DNA from: Mizugakiibacter sediminis
Lineage (GTDB): Bacteria > Pseudomonadota > Gammaproteobacteria > Xanthomonadales > Rhodanobacteraceae
Assembly (NCBI RefSeq): GCF_000953855.2
Contig: NZ_DF970239.1
Coordinates: 4,041 to 68,040 of the forward strand
Reading direction: 5' to 3'
Length of the DNA stretch: 64,000 nucleotides
In this document: positions 18,598 to 28,648 of the stretch, in pieces
How the letters are laid out: every line of letters begins with the position of its first letter
How positions within the stretch are numbered: position 1 is the stretch's first letter
The notes under the pieces: model-generated
The model's input: only the letters and a program-made list of their open reading frames with translations
Database searches by the model: none
Told to the model about the DNA's origin: nothing
Made by a program: the position numbers and the translations under genes

Positions 18598-20991
18598 GTG
18601 CGGGACGATACAGCGCTGCGCGCCACCGGCGCGTCCGAAACGCTCGATGCGGAAACGCTGCGCCGCATCGACGCCTGGTGGCGCGCCGCCAACTACCTTT
18701 CGGTGGGGCAGATCTACCTGCTCGACAATCCGCTGCTGCGCGAGCCGCTGACGCTCGACCACGTCAAACCGCGGCTGCTCGGCCATTGGGGCACGACGCC
18801 CGGCTTGAACTTCGTCTACGCGCATCTCAACCGCGCGATCCGCGCCCGCGACCTCGACATGATCTTCGTCGCCGGGCCCGGCCACGGCGGACCGGCGCTG
18901 GTCGCCAACACCTATCTCGAAGGCAGCTACAGCGAGCTGTATCCGAACGTCGGCCGCGACGCCGAAGGCATGCGCCGCTTGTTCCGGCAGTTTTCCTTTC
19001 CCGGCGGCATCCCCAGTCACGCCGCGCCGGAGACGCCGGGCTCGATCCACGAAGGCGGCGAACTGGGCTACGCATTGGCGCACGCCTTCGGCGCCGTGTT
19101 CGACCACCCGGGGCTGATCGCCTGCTGCGTGGTCGGCGACGGCGAGGCCGAGACCGGGCCGGCGGCCGCCGCCTGGCATTCCAACAAGTTCCTCGATCCG
19201 GCGAACGACGGCGCGGTGCTGCCGATCCTGCATCTCAACGGCTACAAGATCGCCAACCCCGCCGTGCTGGCGCGCATCGACGGCGCATCGCTGGTCAAGC
19301 TGTTCGAAGGTTACGGCTACCGACCGTACCTGGTCGAAGGCGACGAACCTGCCGCGATGCATCAGCGCATGGCGGCGACGCTGGACGCCGTGCTCGACGA
19401 CATCCATGCGATCCGGCTGGCGGCGCGCGAACGCGGCGCACGCGGCCTGCCGCGCTGGCCGATGATCGTCCTGCGCACGCCGAAAGGCTGGACCGGGCCG
19501 AAGCGCGTCGACGGCCTGAAAGTGGAGGGGAGCTGGCGCTCGCACCAGGTGCCGCTGGCGGAGCTGGCCGCGAAGCCGGAACACCTGCGCATGTTGGAAG
19601 AATGGATGCGCAGCTACCGGCCCGAGGAGCTGTTCGACGAGCACGGCGCGCTGCGGCCGGAACTCGCCGCGCTGGCGCCGGCGGGCGCGCGCCGCATGGG
19701 CGCGAATCCGCACGCCAACGGCGGCCTGCTGCTCGAGGATCTCGACCTGCCCGACTTCCGCGACTATGCGGTCGCCGTGCCGCGCCCCGGCCAGACGCAG
19801 GCCGAGGCCACGCGCGTGCTCGGCGCGCTGCTGCGCGACGTGATGAAGCGCAACGCCGCGCGACGCAACTTCCGCGTGTTCGGCCCCGACGAAACCGCAT
19901 CCAATCGTCTGGACGCGCTGTTCGAGGCGACCGACCGCACCTGGATGGCCGAACGCCTGGACGACGACGACCACCTGGCGCCGGACGGCCGCGTGATGGA
20001 GATCCTCAGCGAGCACACCTGCCAGGGTTGGCTGGAGGGCTACCTGCTGAGCGGCCGCCACGGCCTGTTCTCCTGCTACGAGGCGTTCATCCACATCGTC
20101 GATTCGATGTTCAATCAGCACGCCAAGTGGTTGAAAGTCAGCAAGAACATCCCCTGGCGGCGGCCGGTGGCCTCGCTCAACTACCTGCTGACCTCGCACG
20201 TCTGGCGCCAGGACCACAACGGCTTCTCGCACCAGGACCCCGGCTTCATCGACCACGTGGTCAACAAGAAGGCGGACATCATCCGCGTCTACCTGCCGCC
20301 GGACGCGAACACGCTGCTGTGCGTCGCCGACCGCTGCCTGCGCAGCCGCGACCTGGTCAACGTGATCGTCGCCGGCAAGCAATCGCAGCCGCAGTGGTTG
20401 AGCATGGACGCCGCGGTGAAGCATTGCAGCGCCGGCATCGGCATCTGGGCCTGGGCGAGCAACGACCAGGGCGTCGAGCCGGACGTGGTGATGGCCTGCG
20501 CCGGCGACGTGCCCACCATCGAGACGCTGGCGGCGGTGGACCTGCTGCGCCAGCACATGCCGCAGTTGAAGATCCGCGTGGTCAACGTGGTCGACCTGAT
20601 GACGCTGCAGCCGCGCGAGGAGCATCCGCACGGACTGCCGGACCGCGAATTCGACGCGATGTTCCCGGTCGACACGCCGGTGATCTTCGCTTACCACGGC
20701 TATCCGTGGCTGATCCACCGCCTGGCCTACCGCCGCCACAACCACGACCACCTGCACGTGCGCGGCTACAAGGAAGAGGGCACCACCACCACGCCGTTCG
20801 ACATGGCGGTGCGCAACGACCTCGACCGCTTCCACCTCGCCGGCGACGTGCTCGACCGCCTGCCGGGCCTCGGCGGGCGCATCGGCCACGTCAAGCAGGT
20901 GCTGCGTGACCGCCTGACCGAGCACCGCGAGTACATCGTCGCGCACGGCCGCGACATGCCCGACATCAGCGGCTGGCAGTGGCCGTACTGA
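18598..20991 (+). CDS. xfp: Phosphoketolase (Xfp type)
   Basis: A 797-residue thiamine-diphosphate phosphoketolase that cleaves xylulose 5-phosphate and/or fructose 6-phosphate with phosphate to acetyl phosphate plus glyceraldehyde 3-phosphate or erythrose 4-phosphate. Family signatures seen are the N-terminal YLSVGQIYL and [18 protein letters not shown], the [19 protein letters not shown] segment, and the ThDP/Mg motif [10 protein letters not shown]. The length equals typical phosphoketolases (about 790-825). It starts at a GTG with AGGTGA upstream; the FNR-type box 9 and TAGCGT form its promoter. Transaldolase, glucan phosphorylase and acetate kinase follow on the same strand behind a separate FNR-type box, giving a direct route from stored glucan to acetyl phosphate and ATP. 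Confidence 0.95.
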   Translation: MRDDTALRATGASETLDAETLRRIDAWWRAANYLSVGQIYLLDNPLLREPLTLDHVKPRLLGHWGTTPGLNFVYAHLNRAIRARDLDMIFVAGPGHGGPALVANTYLEGSYSELYPNVGRDAEGMRRLFRQFSFPGGIPSHAAPETPGSIHEGGELGYALAHAFGAVFDHPGLIACCVVGDGEAETGPAAAAWHSNKFLDPANDGAVLPILHLNGYKIANPAVLARIDGASLVKLFEGYGYRPYLVEGDEPAAMHQRMAATLDAVLDDIHAIRLAARERGARGLPRWPMIVLRTPKGWTGPKRVDGLKVEGSWRSHQVPLAELAAKPEHLRMLEEWMRSYRPEELFDEHGALRPELAALAPAGARRMGANPHANGGLLLEDLDLPDFRDYAVAVPRPGQTQAEATRVLGALLRDVMKRNAARRNFRVFGPDETASNRLDALFEATDRTWMAERLDDDDHLAPDGRVMEILSEHTCQGWLEGYLLSGRHGLFSCYEAFIHIVDSMFNQHAKWLKVSKNIPWRRPVASLNYLLTSHVWRQDHNGFSHQDPGFIDHVVNKKADIIRVYLPPDANTLLCVADRCLRSRDLVNVIVAGKQSQPQWLSMDAAVKHCSAGIGIWAWASNDQGVEPDVVMACAGDVPTIETLAAVDLLRQHMPQLKIRVVNVVDLMTLQPREEHPHGLPDREFDAMFPVDTPVIFAYHGYPWLIHRLAYRRHNHDHLHVRGYKEEGTTTTPFDMAVRNDLDRFHLAGDVLDRLPGLGGRIGHVKQVLRDRLTEHREYIVAHGRDMPDISGWQWPY

Positions 20992-21013
20992 CCGCGGTCC
21001 GCACAGCCGGAAC

Positions 21014-21027
21014 TTGACAGCGATCAA
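21014..21027 (+). promoter_or_regulatory. FNR/Anr-type box 10
   Basis: TTGACAGCGATCAA, 22 bases after the phosphoketolase stop. TACGGT at 21049-21054 starts 22 bases beyond the box. The first gene behind it is the DUF2934 gene at 21084, followed by tal, glgP and ackA. Confidence 0.78.
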
Positions 21028-21083
21028 CACGCAGGCGTCCGCGCCGGCTACGGTGCGGTGGAGGCCGTATCAGCGGGTGCCGC

Positions 21084-21320
21084 ATGCGCAGGAGCTCCAT
21101 CGGACTGCACGCACCGAGCGGACGCCGCGCGGCGGCGTCCTCGGAGCCGTCGGACGCCGCGTCCCGGGCGGACGAAATGCGGGTGGATGCGGAGACGCGG
21201 CACGCGATGATCGCGCTGGCGGCGTACTTCCGCGCCGAACGGCGCGGCTTCGCGCCCGGGCGCGAACTGGACGATTGGCTGGAGGCCGAGCGCGAGGTCG
21301 CGGCCATGCTGGACGGTTGA
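21084..21320 (+). CDS. Small DUF2934 protein
   Basis: A 78-residue protein whose C-terminal half (about 40-76) matches DUF2934: I-A-L-A-A-Y-F-R-A-E-R-R-G-F followed by PGRELDDWLEAEREV. The function of the family is unknown; such proteins are often encoded beside glycogen and carbohydrate enzymes, which also fits here. No signal peptide or membrane segment is seen. It is the first gene after FNR-type box 10 and stands 45 bases before transaldolase, so it is probably co-transcribed with tal-glgP-ackA. The ribosome site is weak, and the N-terminal 30 residues are low-complexity. Confidence 0.75.
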   Translation: MRRSSIGLHAPSGRRAAASSEPSDAASRADEMRVDAETRHAMIALAAYFRAERRGFAPGRELDDWLEAEREVAAMLDG

Positions 21321-21365
21321 CGGGGTCCGAATGCGGCGGCCATCGACGGCTGCGGACGAGGTGCC

Positions 21366-22514
21366 ATGCGATCCAATCCTCTGCTGACGCTGCGTCAACT
21401 CGGCCAGAGCGTGTGGCTGGACGCGCTGGGGCGCGGGTTGCTCGCCTCGGGCAGGCTGGCGCGCCTGATCGAGGAGGACGGCGTCTCCGGGGTGACATCC
21501 AATCCCGCGATCTTCGAGCGCGCGATCGCCGCAAACCGCGACTACGACGCCGCGATCGTGCGGCTCGCCCGCCGCGGCGAGACCGACGCGGCCATCATGC
21601 GCGCGCTGGTGCTGCGCGACGTCGCCGAGGCGGCCGACCAGCTGCATGCCCGCCACGTGCGCAGCGCGGGGGACGACGGCTTCGTCAGCGTCGAGGTGTC
21701 GCCGCATCTCGCCTACGACACCGCGGCGACCATCCGCGAGGGCTGCGCGCTATGGACCGCGCTGCGTCGCCCCAACGTGCTGATCAAGGTGCCCGCGACC
21801 GCCGCCGGCGTGCCGGCCGCGCGTGCGCTGCTCGCGGAAGGCATCAACGTGAACGTCACGCTGCTGTTCGGCACGAAGCGCTACGCGGAAGTCGTCGACG
21901 CCTACTTCTCGGCGCTGGAGGAGCGCCGCGCCGGCGGCAAGCCGCTGCACGCCGTCGTCTCGGTGGCGAGCTTCTTCGTCAGCCGCATCGACACGCTGGT
22001 CGACGCCATGCTCGACCGCATCGCCGCCGGCCGCGGCGCGGGCGCGGGACGCGCGGCCGCGCTGCGCGGGCGCGCCGCGACGGCCTGCGCCTGCGACGCC
22101 TTCCGCCTGTTCATGGAGAGCATCGCCGGCGCGCGCTTCCGCGCACTGCGCGACGCCGGCGCCCGCCCGCAGCGGCTGGTGTGGGCGAGCACCGGCACCA
22201 AGGATCCGGCCTATCCGGACACCAAGTACGTCGACGCGCTGGTCGCGGCGGACACCATCAGCACCCTGCCGCCGGAAACCCTGGAAGCGTATCGCGCGCA
22301 CGGGCGGCCGCGGCGGCGACTGCCGGACGCGGTTCGCGAGGGCAGGGCGACGCTGCGCGACCTCGCGCTGCTGGGCATCGGTCTCGACGAGGCGGCCGTG
22401 CAGCTCGAGCGCGAGGGCGTGCGGAAGTTCCAGGCCGCCCACGATCGCCTGCGGGCGGCCATCGCGCTGCGGCGCTCGGCGGTTCCGGAGCAGGAACCAT
22501 GCGTCTCGGCATGA
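21366..22514 (+). CDS. tal: Transaldolase
   Basis: A 382-residue transaldolase of the longer bacterial type. The Schiff-base lysine is K141 in VLIKVPAT, the N-terminal region has the GVTSNPAIF motif and the later W-A-S-T-G-T-K-D-P segment is present. It interconverts fructose 6-phosphate plus erythrose 4-phosphate with sedoheptulose 7-phosphate plus glyceraldehyde 3-phosphate, the step needed to recycle the erythrose 4-phosphate released by phosphoketolase. The ATG at 21366 has ACGAGG upstream. It lies between the DUF2934 gene and glucan phosphorylase (50-base gap) in one transcription unit. No transketolase is encoded in the window, so that partner would have to come from elsewhere. Confidence 0.93.
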   Translation: MRSNPLLTLRQLGQSVWLDALGRGLLASGRLARLIEEDGVSGVTSNPAIFERAIAANRDYDAAIVRLARRGETDAAIMRALVLRDVAEAADQLHARHVRSAGDDGFVSVEVSPHLAYDTAATIREGCALWTALRRPNVLIKVPATAAGVPAARALLAEGINVNVTLLFGTKRYAEVVDAYFSALEERRAGGKPLHAVVSVASFFVSRIDTLVDAMLDRIAAGRGAGAGRAAALRGRAATACACDAFRLFMESIAGARFRALRDAGARPQRLVWASTGTKDPAYPDTKYVDALVAADTISTLPPETLEAYRAHGRPRRRLPDAVREGRATLRDLALLGIGLDEAAVQLEREGVRKFQAAHDRLRAAIALRRSAVPEQEPCVSA

Positions 22515-22564
22515 GGCGGCGTGCGGCGTCGCCGCGGCGTCCGCGCAGCGCCTAGGACGGCGCC

Positions 22565-25075
22565 GTGCCCAGCGCAACGCCTCGACCCCTGCCGGACAGC
22601 CTGGTCGCGCTGCGCGAGCTCGCGCTCAACCTGCACTGGACCTGGAGCCACGCCAGCGACGTGCTGTGGCGGCGCATCGACGACGAGCTGTGGCAGCGCA
22701 CCGAGAACCCGTGGGCGCTGTTGCAGAACGTGCCGCAGTCGCGCCTGGAGAAGCTCGCCGAGGACGCCGCCTTCGCCGGGGAGCTGCGGCACGCCATCGA
22801 CGAGCATCGCAGCTACCTGCAGGAAGCCGGCTGGTACGCGCGCCAGCCCGAGCAGGACCTGGGCACGGTGGCGTACTTCAGCATGGAGTTCGGTCTCAGC
22901 GAGGCGGTGTCGCTGTACGCCGGCGGCCTGGGCGTGCTGGCCGGGGATTTCCTCAAGACCGCGAGCGATCTCGGCCTGCCGGTGGTCGGCGTCGGCCTGC
23001 TGTACCAGGAAGGCTATTTCCGCCAGATCATCGACGCCGGCGGCAGGCAGACCGAGGCGTACCCGAACAACGAGCCGGCCAGCCTGCCGATCCAGCCCGC
23101 GCTCGGCGCCGACGGCGAGTGGCTGAAGGTCGGCCTGCGGCTGCCCGGACGCACGCTGTTCCTGCGCGTGTGGCAGGCGAACGTGGGGCGCGTGCGGCTC
23201 TACCTGCTGGACAGCAACGACATCCGCAACGGTGCGGCGGACCGCGGCATCACCGCGCAGCTCTACGGCGGCGGCGCCGAGATGCGCCTGCTGCAGGAAA
23301 TCGTGCTCGGCGTCGGCGGCTTGGCGATGCTGGAAGCGCTCGGCGTCGAGCCGACGGTGTGCCACCTCAACGAGGGCCACGCGGCGCTGGTGACGCTGGA
23401 GCGGGCGCGTAGGTTCATGCGGCGCGCGGGCACGTCGTTCTGGGAAGCGTGGTGGGCGACGCGCGCCGGCAACGTGTTCACCACGCACACGCCGGTCGCG
23501 GCGGGTTTCGACGCGTTCCCGCCGTCGCTGGTCTACAAGTACTCGCGCGACTACGTCGGCGATTTCGCCATCCCGCCGCGCGAGCTGCTGGCGCTGGGGC
23601 GCCGCGATCCGCGCGACGACGACGAACCGTTCAACATGGTCCACCTCGCCCTGCGCGGCTGCGCGCAGACCAACGCGGTGAGCGCGCTGCACGGCGAGGT
23701 CAGCCGCCACCTGTTCGGGCCGCTGTACCCGCGCTGGCCGACGCGCGAAGTGCCGCTGCGGCACGTCACCAACGGCGTGCACGTGCCGTCGTGGGATTCG
23801 GTGTGGTCCGACCGGCTGTGGACGACCTGCTGCGGCAAGGAGCGCTGGCGCGGCGAGCTGGACGTGCTGCCGGAGAGCATCGCCGCGGCCGACGACGAGA
23901 CGCTGTGGGCGCTGGCCACGACGCAGCGCCGCGACCTGGTGGATTACGCGCGCGAGCGGCTGGCCTGGCACCTCGGTCAGCGCGGCGAATCGCCGGCGCT
24001 GGTGGCGGAGGCGGCGCAGGTGCTCGATCCGAACATCCTCACGCTCGGCCTGGCGCGCCGCTTCGCCGGCTACAAGCGGCCCAACCTGCTGCTGCACGAC
24101 GCCGATCGCCTGGCACGCCTGCTCTGCGACGCGCAACGCCCGGTGCAGCTGATCGTCGCCGGCAAGGCGCACCCGCAGGACGAGCAGGGCAAGCGGCTGA
24201 TCCATGCGTGGATCGAGTTCATGCGCCGTCCCGGCGTGCGCATGCGCGCGGTCTTCCTCGAGGACTACGACATGGCGCTGGCGCAGCGCCTGGTGCAGGG
24301 CGTCGACGTCTGGATCAACACGCCGCAGCCGCCGTGGGAGGCCTGCGGCACCAGCGGCATGAAGGTGCTGGTGAACGGCGGACTGAACCTGTCGGTGCTG
24401 GACGGCTGGTGGGCCGAGGCGTACGACCCCGCCTGCGGCTGGGGCATCGAAAGCGCCGCCGGACGCGACGACGCCGGCGCCGACGCCGCGGACGCCGATT
24501 GCCTCTACCGCATCCTGGAACGCGAAGTGGTGCCCGACTTCTACGATCGCGACGCGCGCGGCGTGCCGCGCCGCTGGGTGGCGCGCATGCGCGCGAGCAT
24601 GTCGCGCCTCGCGCCGCGCTTCAGCAGCAACCGCATGCTGCGCGAGTATCTGCAACGGTTCTATCGCGTCGCCGCCGCCGCCTTGCGCAGGCGGACGGAC
24701 GACGGCGCACGGCTGGCGCGCGATCTGCGCGCCTGGCAGACGGCGGTGGAGGCGCGCTGGCACGAGGTCCGCCTCGGCGACGTGGAGGCGAAGCGCGAAG
24801 AGGGCGCGTGGCGATTGAGCGTGCCGGTCTACCTAGGCGGACTGACGCCGGACATGGTGCGGGTGGAGGCGTACGCGGATCCGGCGCCGGAGCGCGAAGG
24901 CGCATGCGAGCCGATGCGCTGCGGCGACGCGATCCCGGGCAGCGTGCACGGCTATCTCTACGAAGCGCGGGTGCCCGATGCGCGCCCGGCGGCCGATTAC
25001 ACGCCGCGCATCCGGCCCTGGCATGCCGAAGCGTTCCTGCCGGCGGAACTCGCGCTGATCACATGGCAGCGCTGA
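22565..25075 (+). CDS. glgP: Alpha-glucan phosphorylase
   Basis: An 836-residue glycogen/maltodextrin phosphorylase of the family-35 type with an N-terminal DUF3417 region, as in Thermotoga-like alpha-glucan phosphorylases. It releases glucose 1-phosphate from glycogen with phosphate, saving one ATP. Seen are FSMEFGLSEAVSLYAGGLGVLAGD, HLNEGHAAL, YKRPNLLL, and the PLP-lysine segment GTSGMKVLVNGGLN (written here in two family motifs). It starts at a GTG at 22565. It sits between transaldolase and acetate kinase (16-base gap to ackA), so the operon links glucan breakdown to substrate-level phosphorylation. Confidence 0.93.
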   Translation: MPSATPRPLPDSLVALRELALNLHWTWSHASDVLWRRIDDELWQRTENPWALLQNVPQSRLEKLAEDAAFAGELRHAIDEHRSYLQEAGWYARQPEQDLGTVAYFSMEFGLSEAVSLYAGGLGVLAGDFLKTASDLGLPVVGVGLLYQEGYFRQIIDAGGRQTEAYPNNEPASLPIQPALGADGEWLKVGLRLPGRTLFLRVWQANVGRVRLYLLDSNDIRNGAADRGITAQLYGGGAEMRLLQEIVLGVGGLAMLEALGVEPTVCHLNEGHAALVTLERARRFMRRAGTSFWEAWWATRAGNVFTTHTPVAAGFDAFPPSLVYKYSRDYVGDFAIPPRELLALGRRDPRDDDEPFNMVHLALRGCAQTNAVSALHGEVSRHLFGPLYPRWPTREVPLRHVTNGVHVPSWDSVWSDRLWTTCCGKERWRGELDVLPESIAAADDETLWALATTQRRDLVDYARERLAWHLGQRGESPALVAEAAQVLDPNILTLGLARRFAGYKRPNLLLHDADRLARLLCDAQRPVQLIVAGKAHPQDEQGKRLIHAWIEFMRRPGVRMRAVFLEDYDMALAQRLVQGVDVWINTPQPPWEACGTSGMKVLVNGGLNLSVLDGWWAEAYDPACGWGIESAAGRDDAGADAADADCLYRILEREVVPDFYDRDARGVPRRWVARMRASMSRLAPRFSSNRMLREYLQRFYRVAAAALRRRTDDGARLARDLRAWQTAVEARWHEVRLGDVEAKREEGAWRLSVPVYLGGLTPDMVRVEAYADPAPEREGACEPMRCGDAIPGSVHGYLYEARVPDARPAADYTPRIRPWHAEAFLPAELALITWQR

Positions 25076-25091
25076 GCGGCGGAGGCGGCCC

Positions 25092-26267
25092 GTGGGCGAT
25101 ACGCGCAGCGTCCTGGTGTTCAACGCAGGCTCCTCGAGCCTGAAGTTCGCCGCCTATCGCGGCGCCGCCGACGCGCCGTCGCTGCGCGGCGCGATCGAGC
25201 GCATCGGCGCCGGGGCGCGCCTCGTGCTGCACGCGCCCGCGGCGGAGGCGCTCGGCGATACCGCCGACCTGCCGGCGGACGGCAGCCTCGAACACCTGGC
25301 GCGCTGGCTGATGGTGCGCCTGCGCCGGCACCTCGCCGACGCCGAGCCGGCCGCGATCGGCCATCGCATCGTGCACGGCGGCGCGACGTTCGCCGCGCCG
25401 GCACGCCTGGACGAGGCGGCGCTCGACGCGCTGGAGCGCCTGATCCCGCTGGCGCCGCAGCACCAGCCGTACGGCCTCGCGGTGGTGCGCGCGGCGATGG
25501 CGTGCTGGCCCGCGTCGCCGCAGATCGCCTGCTTCGACACCGCCTTCCATCGCGGCCAGCCGCGGCTGGCGCAATTGTTCGCGCTGCCGCGCGCGTTGAC
25601 CGACGCCGGCATCGTGCGCTACGGCTTCCACGGCCTGTCCTACGCCTACATCGCCGGCCGCCTGTCCGAGTTGCTCGGCGCGCGCGCGGACGGCCGCGTG
25701 CTGGTGGCGCACCTCGGCCACGGCGCCAGCCTGTGCGCGATGCGCGGGCGGCGCAGCATCGCCACGACCATGGGCTTCACGGTGATGGACGGGCTGATGA
25801 TGGCGCGCCGCTGCGGCGCGCTCGATCCCGGCGTGCTGCTGTACCTGATGCAGGAGCGCGGCATGGACCCGGCGCGGCTGGTCGAGCTGCTGAACGAACG
25901 CAGCGGCCTGCTCGGCGTCTCCGGGTTGAGCGACGACGTGCGCGAACTGGAGGCGAGCGGCGATCCGCATGCGGAGGAGGCGCTGGAGCTGTTCGCCTAT
26001 CGTGCGGCCGGCGAGATCGGCGCGATGGTCGCCGCGCTGGGCGGCCTCGATGCGCTGGTGTTCACCGCCGGCATCGGCGAGCGTTCCGCGGCGATGCGCC
26101 GGCGCATCTGCGCGCGGCTGCGCTGGCTGGGCGTGGAACTGGATGCGCAGGCCAACGCGCGCCATGCGCCGCGCATCGGCGCGCCGCAGACGGCGGTGGA
26201 CGTGCTGGTCGTGCCGACCGACGAGGAGATCGTGATCGCGCGGGCCGCGCGCGCCGCGGTGGCGTAG
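25092..26267 (+). CDS. ackA: Acetate kinase
   Basis: A 391-residue acetate kinase that converts acetyl phosphate and ADP to acetate and ATP. The N-terminal VFNAGSSSLKF phosphate motif, HRIVHGG, DTAFH, GHGAS, TMGFTVMDGLMM and FTAGIGERS motifs are all present. The start is a GTG with GGAGG directly upstream. As the last gene of the DUF2934-tal-glgP-ackA unit it would consume the acetyl phosphate made by phosphoketolase. No phosphotransacetylase is present nearby, which points to phosphoketolase rather than acetyl-CoA as the acetyl-phosphate source. It is convergent with the ACP gene (10-base gap). Confidence 0.95.
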   Translation: MGDTRSVLVFNAGSSSLKFAAYRGAADAPSLRGAIERIGAGARLVLHAPAAEALGDTADLPADGSLEHLARWLMVRLRRHLADAEPAAIGHRIVHGGATFAAPARLDEAALDALERLIPLAPQHQPYGLAVVRAAMACWPASPQIACFDTAFHRGQPRLAQLFALPRALTDAGIVRYGFHGLSYAYIAGRLSELLGARADGRVLVAHLGHGASLCAMRGRRSIATTMGFTVMDGLMMARRCGALDPGVLLYLMQERGMDPARLVELLNERSGLLGVSGLSDDVRELEASGDPHAEEALELFAYRAAGEIGAMVAALGGLDALVFTAGIGERSAAMRRRICARLRWLGVELDAQANARHAPRIGAPQTAVDVLVVPTDEEIVIARAARAAVA

Positions 26268-26277
26268 GGGCGCGGCG

Positions 26278-26532
26278 TCAAGCGGCCCGCCAGCCGTGCT
26301 CCTCGAGATAGCGCGCGCAATCGCGCAACGACTGCAGCCGCGGGTAGTCGCGCTCGGGGATGTCGAGGCCGGTGGTCTTGGCGAGGCCGGCGACGAAGTG
26401 CATGAAGTCCATCGAGTCGAAGTCGAACTGGTCGCGGAACGGCGTGTCCGGCTCGATGCGTTCGCCGGCGAGATCGGGCGCCACCCCTAGCAGGGCGGCC
26501 CGCGCCAGTTCGACGGGATCGCGCGCGTTCAC
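26278..26532 (-). CDS. Acyl carrier protein-like protein behind the E2 gene
   Basis: An 84-residue acyl-carrier-like protein with the phosphopantetheine attachment serine in F-D-F-D-S-M-D-F-M (about residue 40) and the usual acidic helices. The GTG start at 26532 overlaps the stop of the E2 gene (GTGA), so it is translationally coupled and is the last gene of the acs-E1alpha-E1beta-E2-ACP operon. A dedicated ACP in a 2-oxo-acid dehydrogenase operon is unusual. It might accept an acyl group from the E2 lipoyl arm or from the AMP-forming synthetase, which is inference. It shows no extra domain. Confidence 0.82.
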   Translation of the reverse strand: MNARDPVELARAALLGVAPDLAGERIEPDTPFRDQFDFDSMDFMHFVAGLAKTTGLDIPERDYPRLQSLRDCARYLEEHGWRAA

Positions 26533-27662
26533 AGCGCCTCCGGCGCCTGCAGCAGCTCGCCGACGCGGGCGAGGAAGCGGGCGGCGCTGCGGCCGTCGCT
26601 GACGCGGTGGTCGCCGGCGACGGTGATCGTCATCGCCGGCCGCACCGCCAGCGCGCCGTCGACCGCCCACGGCCGCGGCGCGATCTGCCCGCAGCCGACG
26701 ATGGCCACCTGCGGCGGGTAGATCACCGGCAGCAGCGCATCGGCGGTGCGTTCGCCGAGGTTGGACACGGTGATGGTGGGATCGGCCAGTTCCGAACCGC
26801 GCAGCCGTCCGCCGCGCACGCGCAGCACGAGGTCGTCCAGCTTCGCCATCAACGCGTCGAGGTCGAGGCGGTCGACGCCGTGGATCGCCGGCGCGATCAG
26901 GCCGCCGCCGCGCAGGGCCACGGCGACGCCGATGTGCACGGCTTCCGCGCGCACGAAGCGGCCGTCGACGAAGTGGCCGTTCAGTTCGGGAACGGCGGCG
27001 AGCGCGCGCGCCATCGCCTTCAGCAACGGCACCAGGTACAGCAGCCGCGCGGCGGGCGGACGGGCGGCGTTGACGTGCTCCAGCCACGCCAGCAGCGTCG
27101 ACAATTCCAGCGTCGAGCCGACGAAGTAGTGCGGAATCTCGCGCTGCGAACGCGCCATCGCCGCGGCGATCGCCTGGCGCATGGCGACGAGGTCGAGGCC
27201 GCGCTCGGCGGGCGTCCGCGCCGTCGGCGCGGGCGCGAACGGTCGCGCGGCGCGCGCGGCTTCCACCTCGGCGAGGCCGATGTTGCCGTCCGCGCCGGGG
27301 TGCAGCGCCGCGACGTCGATGCCCTCCGCTTCGGCCAGCCGGCGCGCGGCCGGGGAGATGCGCACGCCGGGCAGCGCGGGCGGCGCCATCGGCCGCGCGG
27401 CGGCCCGCGCCGGCGCGGCCGCTTCGTCCTCGCCGCGGATCAGCGCCAGCACTTCGCCGACCGGCACGCGCCGGCCGACGTCGACGCGGATCTCCGCCAG
27501 CACCCCCGGCTGGAACGACTCGATCTCGATCGCGCCCTTCTGCGTTTCCACCACCGCGACCGGATCGCCGCGGGCGATGCGCTCGCCCGGCCGCTTCAAC
27601 CATTCGACCAGCGTGCCGGCCTCCATGTCGGCGCCGAGCGCGGGCATGCGGAACTCGATCAT
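26529..27662 (-). CDS. Dihydrolipoamide acyltransferase (E2)
   Basis: A 377-residue E2 with one lipoyl domain (1-78, lipoyl lysine K42 in [11 protein letters not shown]), a peripheral-subunit-binding domain (about 105-140) and a catalytic acyltransferase domain (about 155-375) ending with the active-site motif GDHRVSDGR. It takes the acyl group made by E1 to CoA. ATGA overlaps with the E1beta gene upstream and GTGA with the ACP gene downstream show tight coupling. Substrate could be pyruvate or acetoin; sequence alone does not decide. No E3 (lipoamide dehydrogenase) gene is in the window. Confidence 0.92.
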   Translation of the reverse strand: MIEFRMPALGADMEAGTLVEWLKRPGERIARGDPVAVVETQKGAIEIESFQPGVLAEIRVDVGRRVPVGEVLALIRGEDEAAAPARAAARPMAPPALPGVRISPAARRLAEAEGIDVAALHPGADGNIGLAEVEAARAARPFAPAPTARTPAERGLDLVAMRQAIAAAMARSQREIPHYFVGSTLELSTLLAWLEHVNAARPPAARLLYLVPLLKAMARALAAVPELNGHFVDGRFVRAEAVHIGVAVALRGGGLIAPAIHGVDRLDLDALMAKLDDLVLRVRGGRLRGSELADPTITVSNLGERTADALLPVIYPPQVAIVGCGQIAPRPWAVDGALAVRPAMTITVAGDHRVSDGRSAARFLARVGELLQAPEAL

Positions 27663-28648
27663 CGCCGCATCAGGCCGCGCGCCGCGGCGACGATGGTGTC
27701 GACCTGCGGCGTGGCGGCTTCCTCGAGATGGCGCGGGTAGGGGATCGGCACCTCGGCGCTGCACACGCGGCGCACCGGCGCGTCGAGGTCGAAGAACGCC
27801 TGTTCGGCGATGCGCGCGGCGATCTCGCCGGCCAGGCTGCCGCTGCGCCAGCCTTCGTCGACGATCAGCGCGCGGTGCGTCCTGCGTACCGAGGCGAGGA
27901 GGGTTTCTTCGTCCAGCGGGCGCAGCGTGCGCAGGTCGATCACCTCGCAGTCGATGCGCTCGCCGGCCAGCGTCTCGGCCGCGGCCAGCGCCTTCTTCAG
28001 GCTGCCGCCGTAGGTGATCAGGCTGAGATCGGCGCCGGCGCGGCGGATCGCCGCGCGGTCGATGTCGACGGCGAACTCGCCTCCGGCCGGCACCTCGCCC
28101 TCGTCGCTGTACAGCGTGGCGTGCTCGAAGATCACCACCGGGTTCGGCTCCTGCAGCGCCGTCCACAGCATGCCGCGCGCGTCGGCGATGGTGGCCGGTG
28201 CGACGGCGCGGATGCCCGGCACGTGCGCGTACCAGCATTCCAGGCTGTGCGAATGCTGCGCGGCGAGCTGGCGGCCGGCGCCGGTGGCCATGCGGATCAC
28301 CACCGGCACGGCGATCTGCCCGCCGGACATGTGCCGCAACGTGGCGGCGTTGTTGACGATCTGGTCCAGCGCCAGCAGGCTGAAGTTGATCGTCATCACC
28401 TCGACGATCGGCCGCATGCCGCCGATCGCTGCGCCGATGCCGGCGCCGACGAAGGCCGATTCGCTGAGCGGCGTGTCGCGGATGCGCTCCTCGCCGAATT
28501 CCGCCAGCAGGCCGCTGGAACAGGCGTAGGCGCCGCCGTAGCGGCCGACGTCCTCGCCCATCAGGAACACGCGCGGATCGCGCAGCAGCGCCTCGCGCAG
28601 CGCTTCGCGCACCGCCTCGCGATAGGTGATGCGGCGCGTCGCGCTCAT
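27659..28648 (-). CDS. 2-oxo acid/acetoin dehydrogenase E1 beta subunit
   Basis: A 329-residue transketolase-type beta subunit of a heterotetrameric E1. It begins [15 protein letters not shown], has [25 protein letters not shown] and the C-terminal transketolase domain with TYGGSL...[11 protein letters not shown]. With the alpha subunit it decarboxylates pyruvate (or cleaves acetoin) and acylates the E2 lipoyl group. Both ends overlap neighbours by 4 bases (ATGA), so subunits are translated in a coupled manner. It would be driven by the FNR-type promoter at 31457-31470. Confidence 0.92.
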   Translation of the reverse strand: MSATRRITYREAVREALREALLRDPRVFLMGEDVGRYGGAYACSSGLLAEFGEERIRDTPLSESAFVGAGIGAAIGGMRPIVEVMTINFSLLALDQIVNNAATLRHMSGGQIAVPVVIRMATGAGRQLAAQHSHSLECWYAHVPGIRAVAPATIADARGMLWTALQEPNPVVIFEHATLYSDEGEVPAGGEFAVDIDRAAIRRAGADLSLITYGGSLKKALAAAETLAGERIDCEVIDLRTLRPLDEETLLASVRRTHRALIVDEGWRSGSLAGEIAARIAEQAFFDLDAPVRRVCSAEVPIPYPRHLEEAATPQVDTIVAAARGLMRR